Source of the DNA: Lytechinus pictus
Lineage: Eukaryota > Echinodermata > Echinoidea > Temnopleuroida > Toxopneustidae
NCBI RefSeq assembly: GCF_037042905.1
Contig: NC_087256.1
Span: 29,414,001 to 29,478,000, forward strand
DNA: 64,000 nt
Reading direction: 5' to 3'
How positions within the stretch are numbered: position 1 is the first letter of the stretch; every line of letters starts with the position of its first letter. The notes below the pieces were generated by a model. The model was given only the letters and a program-made list of their open reading frames with translations. It did no database searches and was not told where the DNA came from. The position numbers and the translations under genes are program-made. Below are positions 22,683 to 34,585 of the stretch, in pieces.

Positions 22683-24461
22683 GTGGATGACTCTTCATTT
22701 TCTGGAAACTCTCTCCCATGTTCGAAGTGTCCTTCCCTGGAAAGCAAGCTAAAAGAGTCTTCAGTGATCATCGATGCAAAAAAGACAGCTTGTGCATTTC
22801 TCAACTACGAGCATGAAAATGTATCTTATAAGATGCACAAGGTAAATCGAGAACTTGAGACTCTGAAGCGGCAATACTAATCTAATCTGAACACCTCTGC
22901 TGACCTGAAGGTTAAAATAACGGACCTTGAACTGAGATGCACGTCCATCCTCTCCTCAAATGATCATCTGCATGCTTTATGTCTGCACCATGGTATCATA
23001 CCACCTGACTCTATCCCCCTGGGCAGTGCGGGTGGTCCACCTAAGGCCTCAAGTACTCTGAATAGAGGGACCTCTCAGGTCCTGAAAGAACCAGTTACCA
23101 CCTCTAATCAGTTTTCTGTTCTCTGCGATTTGCCAGAAGCCACAGAGGGCTGCCCCTCTACCTCCTTCCCTGTCACCTCCCATCGTTTGAAGAAACAAAA
23201 ACCGCCAACTGCATCTAACTCTCCTCGATCCAAGAGGTCTCATGCAACATATGCCCCTCGAATCGATGCAGTTTACAGCCCTACTCTCCGAAAATCCCCT
23301 CAAAGAAGACCCCCTCCTCCACTTCGTGAACAGAGACAGACCCCTCTCCCCACTGGGAATCCCCGTGGCTCCCCACCGCCTGTCAGCAATGCCCGCGCCT
23401 CTGTGGATCCACCCCTCCCGACCTTCAGAGCCAACAATATCACACCCCGCATACGTTCATCCCCCCATCCTGTCTCTCCAAACTATGTTGCTCCTGTTTA
23501 CGCACCGCCAAGTGACTTACCTCCGTGCCCTCCGTTCCCTAGACATATGAACTACTTCACTTCATCTCCAGTGTCTACACTCCCGGGGCATACGTCCCAT
23601 GGCCAGAACGATGCTGCTGGCTCATCCTATAGAGCCTCCCTCGCTGACCACTCGCTGCATACTGCTTTTGATGTCTCTCCCAACAACGCTTCTTTCATAC
23701 CACCTCCTACTCTTAATCGCAGCGTCAGGATGAATATCGGCAAATCCTCCCCAACTTTAGCTCTTCCTGTTAGTGAGGGTTCCTCTCTACCGTCACATTC
23801 TCCCTTGCTCGCCAGCGTGAAGTCAGCAATATCCTCTGATGGCAAAGAACAGCACAGTCCCTCGCACCCTTCACAGGGGTCTGCTAGTGGCATCTCTCTC
23901 CCCTCCCCATGTCCCTCGACAGTTAGCACTTCTGTCTCCATCTCTGCGCCAACGACAGCGGTAGCTATTAACTTATCAGGCTCGCACTCACCGCCTCCTA
24001 CTGGTTCTCAAAAGCAAACTAGTGATACGCTGATCTCCTCCCCCAACTCCAGGAACTCGCTCAACTCCTCGCACCACCCTCCCTCTGGCAAACCAAATCC
24101 TCTCACCAATGCTGCCCAGGTGAAGGCAGCAAACGTTACGAAACATTCCAATCACTACAGACATCTTCATAGTACCTCTATTTCACAAGCTCCCAGTACT
24201 CATCAGCATGTACCGCCAGCAGAATTTGTCTCCCAAGACTCCCTCCTGGATTTTCGCCAGGGCCGGGCCTCTCTGCGCACTCATATACAGCTCATGGAAA
24301 CAGTGTACTATGCTGCAGCCCATGCCTTAAACAACCTGACTATCCCATATGTGTACCACGACAAAGTAATGATCTCCCAACTTCACATGATCCACCACCA
24401 GATCCTGGGAGCCACGCAAGCCAGTTTGAACCTCCTCCCCGCTCACCCCCAGTCAAATTAG
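22683..24461 (+). pseudogene. LINE ORF1 protein with one internal stop
   Basis: The frame is open for about 592 codons except for a TAA at 22878-22880. The N-terminus has a CSKC pair and a short coiled-coil-like stretch (residues about 15-65). A very Pro/Ser/Thr-rich middle follows (about 150-500). A compact C-terminal block reads LMETVYYAAAHALNNL and MIHHQILGATQASL. No CCHC knuckle was seen, so RNA binding is not shown. ORF1 stops at 24459-24461 inside the start of ORF2, a -1/+1 overlap typical of two-ORF LINEs. It is an inferred nucleoprotein partner of ORF2. Confidence 0.8.
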
Positions 24462-26352
24462 GAACTCTCAATTCCCGTGGCCTTTCTTCCAGTGCTAACT
24501 TCATCACCTACCTCCTTCATGACTTGGATTTTTTGGCAATCCAGGAACACTGGCTGAATGTATATAACTGTGGCAAACTCTCCAGCATAGACTCTTCCTT
24601 CTCAACTTTCAGCAAGTGCCAGGAAGATATTCCCCTTCACAACCTTCCTGCTAGAGGCAGGGGAAAAGGAGGCGTGGCAGCCTTTCTCCGAACCTCAGCC
24701 TTTGGCAGTATACATGAGATTCCCTATTCCTCATCAAGAATCCAAGTTCTATCAACACGTCACCTTCCCGTCAGGCATGAATCTCACCTTCATAAACTGC
24801 TACCTCCCATGTAGCTCCTCTCAAGATGACCTGGCCGAATATAGCCTATGCCTATCCACCATCTCCATCATTATCTCTTCCCACACTAACTCTCTTATTG
24901 TCATAGTTGGGGACTTCAACGCTGACATATCTAGTCCTTCGCCAAAAAAGAAATCTGCTATTCTGCTCAACGAGTTCATTTGTGAAAATGGTCTAGCCAG
25001 TCTCCTACAAGATGTGGGCTCAAAGGAGCCAGATGATGGTTCACGCACCTCATTGATTGATGGTTTCTTAGTACCAGCTCACTCTTTCAGCCTCTTCAGC
25101 AAACCAGCAATCCTGAAAGAGCATCCACTTAACACATCTGACCATCGGCCAGTTATTGTATCACTTCACCCTCCTCACCAATCTGGTATAGTCTTCGCCT
25201 CATCATCCTCTGCTCCCATTGCTGAAGGAATTCAACGCATTTCCATCTCTTGGCCCTCTGACTCTGCTATCATCCGAGATAAATATACCATCCCTCTTGA
25301 TTCCATGTCCGCCAAGATCTTTCTCAATTTAGACTCTCTGGAGCTTTCTTCCATAGACATTGACTCCATCTTCAATATCCTCCAGAAGAATATGCTTACT
25401 CTCTCTCTTGAACTTCCCCACAAAGTTAATTCAAAGAAAAGGTCTGGTAAACAAGAATGGTCACACGCTGTGAGCGAAGCATATGCCATCTCCCTCTCTA
25501 CCTGGAAAGCGTGGAGGAATGCTGGCAAACCTACAGGCAAACAACAACTCACTCAGATCCAAGTACCTTACCGCCAAGAAGAACTTCCACAAATCCCTTA
25601 GGCAGTCCTCTGCTAAGGTTAAACTCAACACAAGATTGGAGATTGAAGGTGCCCAATCTCGTAATGCTCCTATTTTCTATAAGTTAGTCAACAAGCGAAA
25701 ATCAAGTAATGCTCCAACTCAAAATCTAGCCTACTTAGAATATGACAACACGCGCTTCACAGGAGAGCAGGTCATCGAAGGTTGGCAGAGATACTTCTCC
25801 ATGCTCTCTGCCTGCCCTCTCAACCCAGCTGAAACCCCTGTAGAAGACCCGGACATCAATCATTCCCCCTCTCAGTCCTCTAGTTCCTGCCACTCCAAGG
25901 TAGCCTCCTCGTCATACCCACCCCTCCACTCTGGTACCGCCTCCACTCCTCAACAAGTTACTCTTACCCTGGAAGATATAGACAATGCAATAGCCTTACT
26001 CAGACCAAAGAAAGCCCCTGGATCGGATAACATAACCTCCAATCATGTCAAGCATTCAGGACCTATTACCCGCAGACTGCTTCCTCTTCTCATTCAATCT
26101 TGCATCAGAATTGGATACATCCCCTCCTCTCTGAAAGATGCCCTCATTATTCCCTTGCACAAAGGCAAAGGTAAACCCATACATGATCCATCTAGTTACC
26201 GGGGTATCTCCCTTACCTCGTGCATGTCCAAACTGCTGGAGAATGTTCTGAAGCCCCATATTGAAAAGCCTCTCTCCTCTGTCAATGTTCCGGACGAGCT
26301 TCAATTCGGGTTCCAGGCAGGAAAATCGTGTACTCTAACTTTTCTAACCCTA
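24455..26352 (+). pseudogene. LINE ORF2: endonuclease and partial RT, two frameshifts
   Basis: The reading begins VKLGTLNSRGLSSS, then FLAIQEHWL (endonuclease Glu motif). A frameshift near 24750 precedes FINCYLP and VIVGDFNADIS, then TSDHRPVIVSL (terminal endonuclease motif). A second shift near 25550 leads to KKAPGSDNITSNHVK, SYRGISLTSCMSKLLENVL and LQFGFQAGKSCT of the RT. The frame ends at 26385 in unrelated sequence. The nuclease and RT family membership is clear; activity is excluded by the shifts and missing RT half. Confidence 0.87.
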
Positions 26353-26711
26353 GCTCATGGAGCATTTTTACCCAATATTTTTTAGAGTGTAATACACCAC
26401 TGGCGTGTAGAAAGAGGGGAAACGAAAAAAAAGTAAGGAAATTTTGTTGAAATGTTATATTTTCTGAATATTGTGTCAAAATCTTTCTCCAAATTATTTA
26501 TTTTATTTAGAAAGGTGCATTTGGGGCCTATTCGCTTTGCTAGCTCATAAAATTTCAGAAGTTTTGCCCAATACGCCATTTTTGCCCCTCAAATTTATTA
26601 TTTTCTCCTTGCGCCACTTTGTAACAAAGTGAATCAGGCCGGATGACAAGGGAGAGAGAAGGTGTCGTTTTCCGTATAGCACAAACTTTAAGGCCAATAT
26701 AAAAACGGTTA
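26353..26711. other. Unassigned spacer
   Basis: Nothing is recognised between the truncated LINE and the minisatellite. It is AT-rich with no supported coding frame. Confidence 0.4.
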
Positions 26712-27400
26712 CAATTCGTAATTCCAAAGGTTCGTTTTTCCGAAGGTTCGTTATTCCAAAGGTTCGTAATTCCGAAGGTTCGTTTTTCCGAAGGTTCGTT
26801 ATTCCGAAGGTTCGTAATTCCGAAACACGTAAATTTCTTATACCTCGATGTTCGTTAATCCGAAAACGAAAAAGGGTTCGTTAATCCGGAGATTTGTGGC
26901 GTTATTTAGAAGGTTCGTCAGTCCGAAAACGAAATAAGGTTCGTTATTCCAAAGGTTCGTAAGTCCGAAAACGAAATAAGGTTCGTTATTCCGAAGGTTC
27001 GTTCATCCGAAAACGAAATAAGGTTCGTTGTTCCAAGGTTCGTCAGTCCGAAAACGAAATAAGGTTCGTTGTTCCAAGGTTCGTCAGTCCGAAAACGAAA
27101 TAAGGTTCGTTATTCCGAAGGTCCGATTATCCGAAAACGATATAAGGGTCTTTGTTCCGAAGGTTCGTCAGTCCGAAAACGAAATAAGGTTCGTTATTCC
27201 GAAGGTTCTATAATCCGAAAACGAAATAAGGTTCGTTGTTCTGAAGGTTCGTTAATTCGAAAACGAAATAAGGTTCGTTGTTCCGAAGGTTCGTTTATCC
27301 GAAAAAGAAATAAGGTTCGTTTTTTCGAAGGTTCGCTAATCCGAAAAATAAGGTTCTTTTTTCCGAAGGTTCGTTAATTCGAGAATGAAATAATCGCCGG
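26712..27400. repeat. Minisatellite of GGTTCGTTATTCCGAA / AACGAAATAA words
   Basis: The first part (26712-26825) repeats a 19-20-bp unit GGTTCGTTATTCCGAA. The rest (26860-27400) alternates it with GTCCGAAAACGAAATAA to give a unit of about 41 bp. About a dozen higher-order units vary by single bases. Open frames across it (repeated VRKRNKVR) are a product of the 41-bp period interacting with codons and are not a gene. Confidence 0.93.
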
Positions 27401-27861
27401 TGAAGCCGGGAAAATGGGAAGGGTAAGCGTAGTGGAGGGGGTGGAGACACCGTTGCTGTTCAATTGTTATGAGGATGGGAAGGAAAAAGGAAGGGCGGCG
27501 GAGCAAAGACTTTTTAAATTGATTTCTGTTTATGGTATGATAAGTATTTAGGCTTTATTTTTCGCGAGAGTGTGTAACGAGAAAAATTTCCAAAGCTGAT
27601 GTTGTAAAACTCGTTTTTGGTCAATTATTTCTAAAGGGCATCCTTGGGAGGTGTTGCGAACGTGAATCGTAAGCTCAAATTTTTGGACATATCAATAAGA
27701 AATGAAAATAAAACATTCTGAGCAGTTTTTGCAATCATTAAAAAGATGTGCATCTAACTGAAGAATTAAAAAGAGCGCGAAGTGTGAGCTGAAATATACT
27801 GACCAAAAAAAAAAGGAACCTGTTAAGAATTGCGTTTAGTGTCCCATGGATAGGATACATC
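27401..27861. other. Unassigned spacer
   Basis: Nothing is recognised. 'aaagagcgcgaagtgtgagctg' near 27771 is a single diverged copy of the mirror word found in the hAT arrays. Confidence 0.4.
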
Positions 27862-28179
27862 CATGGGCGTAAATCTGTCCCCAAAGGAAGGGGGACCAGG
27901 GGCTGGAAACTTTGACGAGCAAAGAAAAAAAAGGTTATCACCGAAAATTTAAGTTCATTTTAACCAAAAGCAATTTGTGAAGCAAAAAAAAGGGCATTCG
28001 CCCAAAATGTAAGGTCATTTAGTCCAAAATACATGAATTATTTCGATTGTGAATGATGTATTTCTCCATAATAACAGACCAAAAGTAGTAGGGGGCATTT
28101 CATATTGTGTACCCCCTGCTATTTTGGGTAGGGGGACGCGTCCCCCTGTCCCCCCCCCCCCCCGGGATTTCCGCCCATG
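27862..28179. mobile_element. Short hAT-like MITE, CATGGGCG termini
   Basis: The left end CATGGGCGTAAATC and right end GATTTCCGCCCATG are inverted copies. G-rich sequence on the left and a C run on the right sit just inside the ends. The terminal repeat resembles that of the element at 29831-32478. No clear 8-bp flanking duplication was seen. Confidence 0.75.
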
Positions 28180-28957
28180 TATGTAGCTATGTTAATTTGG
28201 AGTATGGGAGGAATAGGATTGAATGACATGAACACATAATCTTTAAATATGACCACATGAGTATGTTCTCCCAAATAATTTGATATCATAGTTATGTGGT
28301 ACATGTTAACGCTTGGATGACCAAGAAGTTTTTTTTGCAGTGATGTATATTTTGATTTGCGCCAAATTAAGGCATGATTGCAATAATGAATCCAGACGTC
28401 ATGATGTCATAATCCTACAAGGGTTACATTAAAATCCATTTCAAAACACCTTTTCTGTAATTTACATTATAATTGTTTAATAAACACATTTTATTATCAA
28501 TTCTCAGGTTGATTTCATTGAAAATGGATTAAAAAATATGTTTACTTACTCATGAAGGATTTTGACATCACTGGTATCTGGATTCATTCATTGCAGTCAT
28601 GCCTTTCTTTGGTGCAAGTCAACACTTAGTTACATCACTGCAAAGAATACCTACTGGCTTCTGATTATTCACTTAGCGTGAAGACATACCACATAAATAT
28701 GGTATCAAATTATTTGGGAGAATATATTCTTTCCAGCCATGTATATCGATTATGCGTCCATTACATATTTTTTCCTTAAATTGGGGATTTGTGAGGCGTC
28801 AATTCTTTTTTTACTCATACGGTATATAACACATTTCATGCTATACTTTCAACCACTTTCTGTAATAGAACTTCAGTGATAATATTCAAATGAAAAAAGA
28901 GTGTTTCTAATAGCAGCATTTTTAGTAAATTTGCATTAGGCCCTGTAGCATATAATA
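28180..28957. other. Unassigned spacer
   Basis: No gene or repeat is recognised in this AT-rich stretch. Short words shared around 28250 and 28700 (caaattatttgggagaa) suggest an old inverted pair. Confidence 0.35.
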
Positions 28958-29010
28958 TACAGTTGAGGCCAGAAGTTTACTTACACCCGGGAAATTAAAA
29001 AAAAGTTGAC
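28958..29010. mobile_element. Possible Tc1/mariner terminal repeat, single end
   Basis: TACAGTTGAGGCCAGAAGTT followed by TACTTACACC closely resembles Tc1-type terminal repeats and begins at a TA. The opposite end was not found, so this may be a solo end or a truncated copy. Confidence 0.45.
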
Positions 29011-30065
29011 ACTTGCCAAACATCTTAAAATTTACTGTATCTTATAAAATGTTTGTGCTATCATGACGAATTCGATATCAAACATATGAGTATTTTTTTT
29101 ACTCACACGGTAGTTGCATAAGTACACCTTTTTAAAGCCCGGTCCCACTGCACTTATTACGGATGCAAAGCGGATGTAAAACGGGAAAAAAAATCTTGCC
29201 ATCCGTTGGAATACGCTATACACCGTTGTGTTCTGAATGCATACGTGCTACATACGCTCTATCCATCGAGCATCCGTCCACTGTGATTTCATCCGCGCAA
29301 ACAGCTTTGAGCTGCACAAAACTTATAGAGTGGATGAACTTTCCGCCGGTACGAAGTCCGCAACTTATACGAGCAACAAACGTTCCATGTCCGTTATCAT
29401 CGGTTAACCGTCCGCTGTATCCTCCATGCATCCTCTTGACATCCTCGCTACTCGCTACACAAATCCACTGAAGCTGAACAGCGGAAAGAGGGAGGAAAGA
29501 CAAGGTACATGGAACGTCTATACATCGTTAGTAGCACGGAAATAGAATAGATGTAAGCGTATGCATGTCGTAAATAAAGTATTCAAATCAAACCCCCGCT
29601 AACCACTTCGGAGCAGTCATCCACTTCCATCCGTTTTCATCCACAAGGTTTCCGATGGACAACCGTTTAACATCCGCGCTACATACAACCCACGTCCGTT
29701 TTTTCGTTATGTTTTCGCAATTTTTGTTGTTGTTGCTAATTTTGTCAATTTCTAGAGCGGATGAAAACGGATGGAGCCATCTGCGAAATTTTGCTCGTCC
29801 GCTGTGTCCTTCATGAATACGTTATGTATCCATGGGCGGAAATCCCAGGGGGGACAGGGGGGACGTGTCCCCCCTACTCAAAATAGTAGGGGGGACACAA
29901 TATCAAATGTCCCCCCTACTATTTTTTGTCTTTTATGATGGTAAGAAATACATCATTCTAAATCGAAATAAAACATGTATTTTGGGACGAGTTGGGACGA
30001 GATGACCGTACTTTTGGGATGATAACCTTTTTTTTTGCTTGTCAAATTTTCCCACCCCTTGTCCC

Positions 30066-32441
30066 CATAGGCGGATCCAGGGGGGCCGAGGGCCCCCCCC
30101 CCCCCCTATTGGCGGAGCAAAAAAAAAAAGGAAAGAAAGAAGGAAAAAGGAAAACAGGAGCATAAAATAAAATTTTCGCTCGCGCTTTGCGCTCGCATTG
30201 CCTGTTAGGTGATTTACATATCTTGTTCAATATGGAGCTAAAATGTCAAGTTTAGAAGTCAATATACAAAACATATTTCACCTCGGAGATCGAACTTTCA
30301 TTATATTGTGTGATTTACAAATTGATTTTAAAAAAGTGCTCTGTAAAAATGTAAGTTTTATGGTCTGAATAATTTTATCAACATTTGGTGCTTGCGCTGC
30401 GCGCTCGCAAATTTTGATTCATCAGGTACCTATTACTTTCGTGTATTCCATAAAGTTTTCAAATTATCCCTTTTCAGGTCTGATTGTCAAAACGTATCAG
30501 CTAGCGCTGCACGCTGGCATTTTGATTGGCGAGTTATGTATATGTTTCAATATTGATTATACAACAAACTACCTAAAATCCCCTTTTCATGACGATTTAT
30601 CAAAAATTTTAGCTCGCGATTTGTGCTAGCATTAATGGTTAAAAACATATTAACTGATGCATCCTATTCATAATTACAAAAGTGATTACTTTCGTGTATT
30701 CCATAAAGTTTTCAAATTATCCCTTTTCAGGTCTGATTGTCAAAACGTATCAGCTAGCGCTGCACGCTGGCATTTTGATTGGCGAGTTATGTATATGTTT
30801 CAATATTGATTATACAACAAACTACTTAAAATCCCCTTTTCATGACGATTTATCAAAAATTTTAGCTCGCGATTTGTGCTCGCATTAATGGTTAAAAACA
30901 TATTAACTGATGCATCCTATTCATAATTACAAAAGTGAAATGTCCAGTTTTTATGCCATAATATCATTAGATTTCGCGCCCTCATTAGGCATTAATAAAT
31001 ATAATATTAATTTACTAATTAAATTGTCCCTTTTGTTTCATCTCGCGCTTAGCAAGAGGAATAAGGAAGATAGTCATCATTTTCATGACATGTCGTAAGG
31101 ATGTCCCGGTCCTATGTCAAAACTCAAAGTAATAATAATGAAAATTTTAGCTCTTTTTTTTAAGTGCAATCCATATCCACCTTACAATTTCCCTACAAAG
31201 TGCTTGAAATATAAAGCTGTAATTGACTCTTTTTTCAGATCGGAATATCAAAGTTTCATGATTAAAGATGTATTTATAATGCCTAGATTCTAGGTCTAAA
31301 TATGAAACACGCGCGCGCATGTTTATTCAAATACTCAACTTGTTCTCTATTTAAATCATTATCCAGTTTCAGATCACAATATCAATTTGTTTCTGCTCGC
31401 GCTTTGTGCTCGCATTATTAATGTAGGAAGACCCCCTATTACTCATCCTTTTCATGCTTTACAAAACATTGATTTTGATTGATTTATTTTATTTAAACAC
31501 GGTAAAAAGCCCTCGATCAGCCTATGGCTGTTTACAAAACATGAACAGATTGGCCCATTTTTAGGTCTAAATCTCGATTTTTTTTCTACTCGCACTTCGC
31601 GCTCGCATCAATTGTTGAATTATATAGCTATCCTGTTCACGATTACAAAAATTGATTAAAATTTTCCACTTTCTTTAGAAATTTCAAAATTTTCAGCTCG
31701 CGCTTCACGCTCGCATTTTTTTATTGTTAAAATAAGTAACGCCTTCATGGCTAAGTGCAAGCAGTCCTCAACAGGTACCTTTTCAACAGGTACGTATATA
31801 AAAATTTTCTGCTCGCGCTATGTGCTCGCATGATTAATAATCATCCTTTTCATGATTTACAAAACATGAATAGAGTGTCTCGTTCAGTAAATATTATAGG
31901 ACTAAATCTTGAAATTTTCCGCTCGCGCTTCGCGCTCACATCAATTGTCTACTTATATACCTATATTCTGCTTGAGTTACATAAAGTGCTTAGAATTTCC
32001 ATTCTTTACGTGAAAATGTCAAAAAAATCAGCTTGCGCTTCGCGCTCGCATTATTTGATTGTTAAATGCTAACTGCACGCAGTCTTTAACAGGTATCTTT
32101 TCCATCAGTTCATTTCTGCTCGCGCTTTGCGTTCGTAGTAATTATTAAGTTGCATACATATGTTTTTCAGGATAACAAACATTGCCCAGAATGTTCAAAT
32201 TTTAGGGAAAAATACATAAAATTTCCAATAAATTAGCTCGCGCTTCGCGCTCGCATCATATAAATAAGGATTATGATATTATATATGAATTTATAAGAAC
32301 ATAAAGCTAAGAAGTGACTGATGAGGACTACCCCTTCAAAGAAACAAACACAAATCATCTTCGAGCTGCCGATCGGGGAAAATATGGCTGAAACAAATTT
32401 CCGCCCCCCCCCCCTATTGGCGAAGGCTGGATCCGCCCCTG
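30066..32441. mobile_element. Inner hAT-like element with mirror-repeat array
   Basis: The ends CATAGGCGGATCCAG and CTGGATCCGCCCCTG are inverted repeats. TGTCCC at 30060-30065 and 32442-32447 is a 6-bp (or 5-bp) flanking duplication. The interior carries about 14 diverged copies of CTCGCGCTTCGCGCTCGCAT, mostly about 110 bp apart, from about 30178 to 32255. The family is the same as the copy B GPCR insertion at 40027-41071. It is noncoding. Confidence 0.9.
30432..30937. repeat. Two 253-bp tandem units inside the inner element
   Basis: 30432-30684 and 30685-30937 are almost identical, starting ATTACTTTCGTGTATTCC. Each unit spans two mirror words. The duplication creates twin open frames of about 70 codons, which are not genes. 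Confidence 0.95.
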
Positions 32442-33495
32442 TGTCCCCCCTACCTTTTGGGAGAGATTTCCGCCCCTGTATGTATCCGTCGGCCAGTGGG
32501 ACCAGGCCTTTATATAACGCGGTTAAATGACTTTGAAAACGAGATTTATGAAAAAAATAAATCTTGAATCTGATATGCATACGGGAAATTCGTATTTATT
32601 ACGGCTGAAATATCTGTACGAACAGATAAATAATCAGTTTAGTGTTTTCTCGAATTGCCATTTTGTATTTGCCCTTACCGACGAATTACAGTTAAATTAA
32701 ATTGTACAACAATCTAAGTTGGTATGATGATTACGGAGAGTCTGGGGTTATATTTATTTATTTATTTATTATTTATTCGGCACTTCAAACATATTTAAGA
32801 TAATTTACAAAGCAATATCGAACATTACATAAAATGACATAAAAATCATACAGGTACGTGCAATATTTGATAGCAGTTTGTCCAGTGCATCAGTTGGTGG
32901 CCAGGGAAGAGGAGAGCAAACTTAATCACTGTGACCTAATGGTCCCTCCGCCCAACCAACCGATGCACTGGATATACTGGTAAAATTTGCATGAAAATAA
33001 TCGCATCAGAAAATGAATAGGGATTATCAAATTGAAAATGATTGCACTAAATGTAAATGTAGATGTCCAATTTCAACTAAATGTTATATTCAAAGGGGTC
33101 TAAGGATAAGGTAATCAGTGTATAAGAAAATAAATGTAGAACTGAAATTTAGGAATATATCATAATAACCAAAATGAAGGTAATTATTAATGCATATACA
33201 TTTATAACATCTTTATATTGGAACTGAAAGTTGATAATTATGGCACTAAAAATACTGAAAATTAAAGGATGAATATACTGTGATAATGTAATGGCCATGA
33301 CTCTTCAAACAGAGTATAGATGACGATGGCAAGAAAGCATAAAAAAAAGCATAACAGTGATAAAAGAAAATAATTAATATAGACATACATGTATATGAAA
33401 TCTTCCTTAATAAGTGCAAAATATAACTGAACTAAACATAGACTTGGATTTATTGATTTGAAAAATGTCTTCATCAGATTTACATGCATTACTAA

Positions 33496-34425
33496 CTAAA
33501 TGGGGTCATGAGAAGAGATGTGAGATTTAAGACTGTTTTTCCAATTGTCATAGCTTACCAGTATAACGTCATTACGTAATCCAACAGGCAATCCGTCCCA
33601 AAGAATAGGAAATAAAAATAAGGCCGTATTAGCAAGTCGCTTTGTGCGAGCTCTAAGATGCCGAAAACGGAGGTCATCCAGACGCCTTGTAACCACATGG
33701 ATGTTATCTCGAACATCGTCACAAGAAGTGAGACGGAGAAGGGACTTTACTACAAAGGTTATGATAATGTAATCACGACGAGACTTAAGACTTTGCCAGT
33801 TAAGCAATTGAAGTCGATTTTGGTAAGACATTTGTTGCCTTTGTTGCTTCAGAATGAGACGGGTTGCCCGGCGTTGGATGCTTTCTAACCTATCTGACAA
33901 ACAGTTATTGTAAGGATTCCAGGCAGGTAAACCATACTCGAGTATCGGGAGGACCAATGATTTGTACAGGGCAAAAATGGCAGAGGGTGACAGACCAGAC
34001 GAAAGAGAGGTAAGTAAACCCAGTACCCTGTTTGCACGGGAGATGACATAAGTTACATGACTATCCCAGGAAAGTTTGTGATTCAGTACTATCCCGAGAT
34101 ACTTCATTTCACTCACTACCTCGATTGGGTCTACATTCACAAGGTAAGAAGGAACACCAACATCTTTCCTCATTAATCCTGCTATTCGCATTACTTTAGT
34201 TTTCTTCGCATTAAGTTCCATTCTGTTTTTTAAACACCATTTCGATATTCTGTTCAAGTCACATTGGAGAGCATGGCAGTCATCAGTACTTCTTATTGGA
34301 CGATATATTAATGTGTCATCTGCAAATAGAGCACAATTGGATGACACATAGTCCGGGATGTCATTGATGAAGAGATTGAAAAACAGGGGGCCCACTATGC
34401 TTCCCTGGGGCACCCCTGAAGGCAC
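33496..34425 (-). pseudogene. LINE RT C-terminal half (copy B)
   Basis: It opens with PSGVPQGSIVGPLFF (motif B), then NCALFADDTLIY (motif C) and the C-terminal region to the native stop at 33496. Copy A has a stop about 110 codons earlier. It is separated from the upstream frame by TAA at 34432-34434 (a Trp codon in copy A) and the 29-bp deletion. Confidence 0.9.
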
Positions 34426-34585
34426 ACTGCCTTATTGAGAGAAGGTACCTCTAAAGATGACACGCTGTTGACGACCACACAAAAACGATTTGATCCAGTG
34501 CCACAGAGTACCACATATGTTGTACTGCAGAGATAATTTGTTGAGAAGGATATCATGTGGTATTTTATCGAAAGCTCGTGAAAAA

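Larger units (their letters stand above)
22677..26352 (+). mobile_element. Second LINE with separate ORF1, 3' part missing
   Basis: It starts a few bases from the 5' end of the minus-strand LINE (head to head). ORF1 is 22683-24461. ORF2 overlaps its end and encodes endonuclease then RT, but the RT stops after the GFQAGKSC block near 26330 and unrelated sequence follows. Catalytic motif C and the 3' UTR are missing. Loss of the 3' end is unusual, because LINE copying normally truncates the 5' end. The clade is uncertain. Confidence 0.85.
29831..32478. mobile_element. Middle hAT-like element of the nest
   Basis: The ends CATGGGCGGAAATC and GATTTCCGCCCCTG are inverted repeats. The 8-bp duplication TATGTATC lies at 29823-29830 and 32479-32486, as expected for hAT elements. 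G and C runs lie just inside both ends. It carries no transposase and contains the inner element 37 bp from its right end. Confidence 0.9.
29136..32509. mobile_element. Outer TTAA-type element of a three-level nest
   Basis: The left end AGCCCGGTCCCACTG and right end CAGTGGGACCAGGCCT are inverted copies. TTAA precedes the left end (29132-29135) and TTAT follows the right end (32510-32513), probably a mutated TTAA. Its own sequence is rich in CATCCG/CGGATG words. A hAT-like element is inserted only 23 bp from its right end. Confidence 0.82.

Noticed and set aside
27028-27377. Open frames with repeated VRKRNKVR motifs
   Set aside because: The 41-bp minisatellite period generates them; there are no independent coding signals.
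30414-30888. Twin frames of about 70 residues as paralogous small genes
   Set aside because: They come from a 253-bp tandem duplication inside a noncoding hAT-like element.
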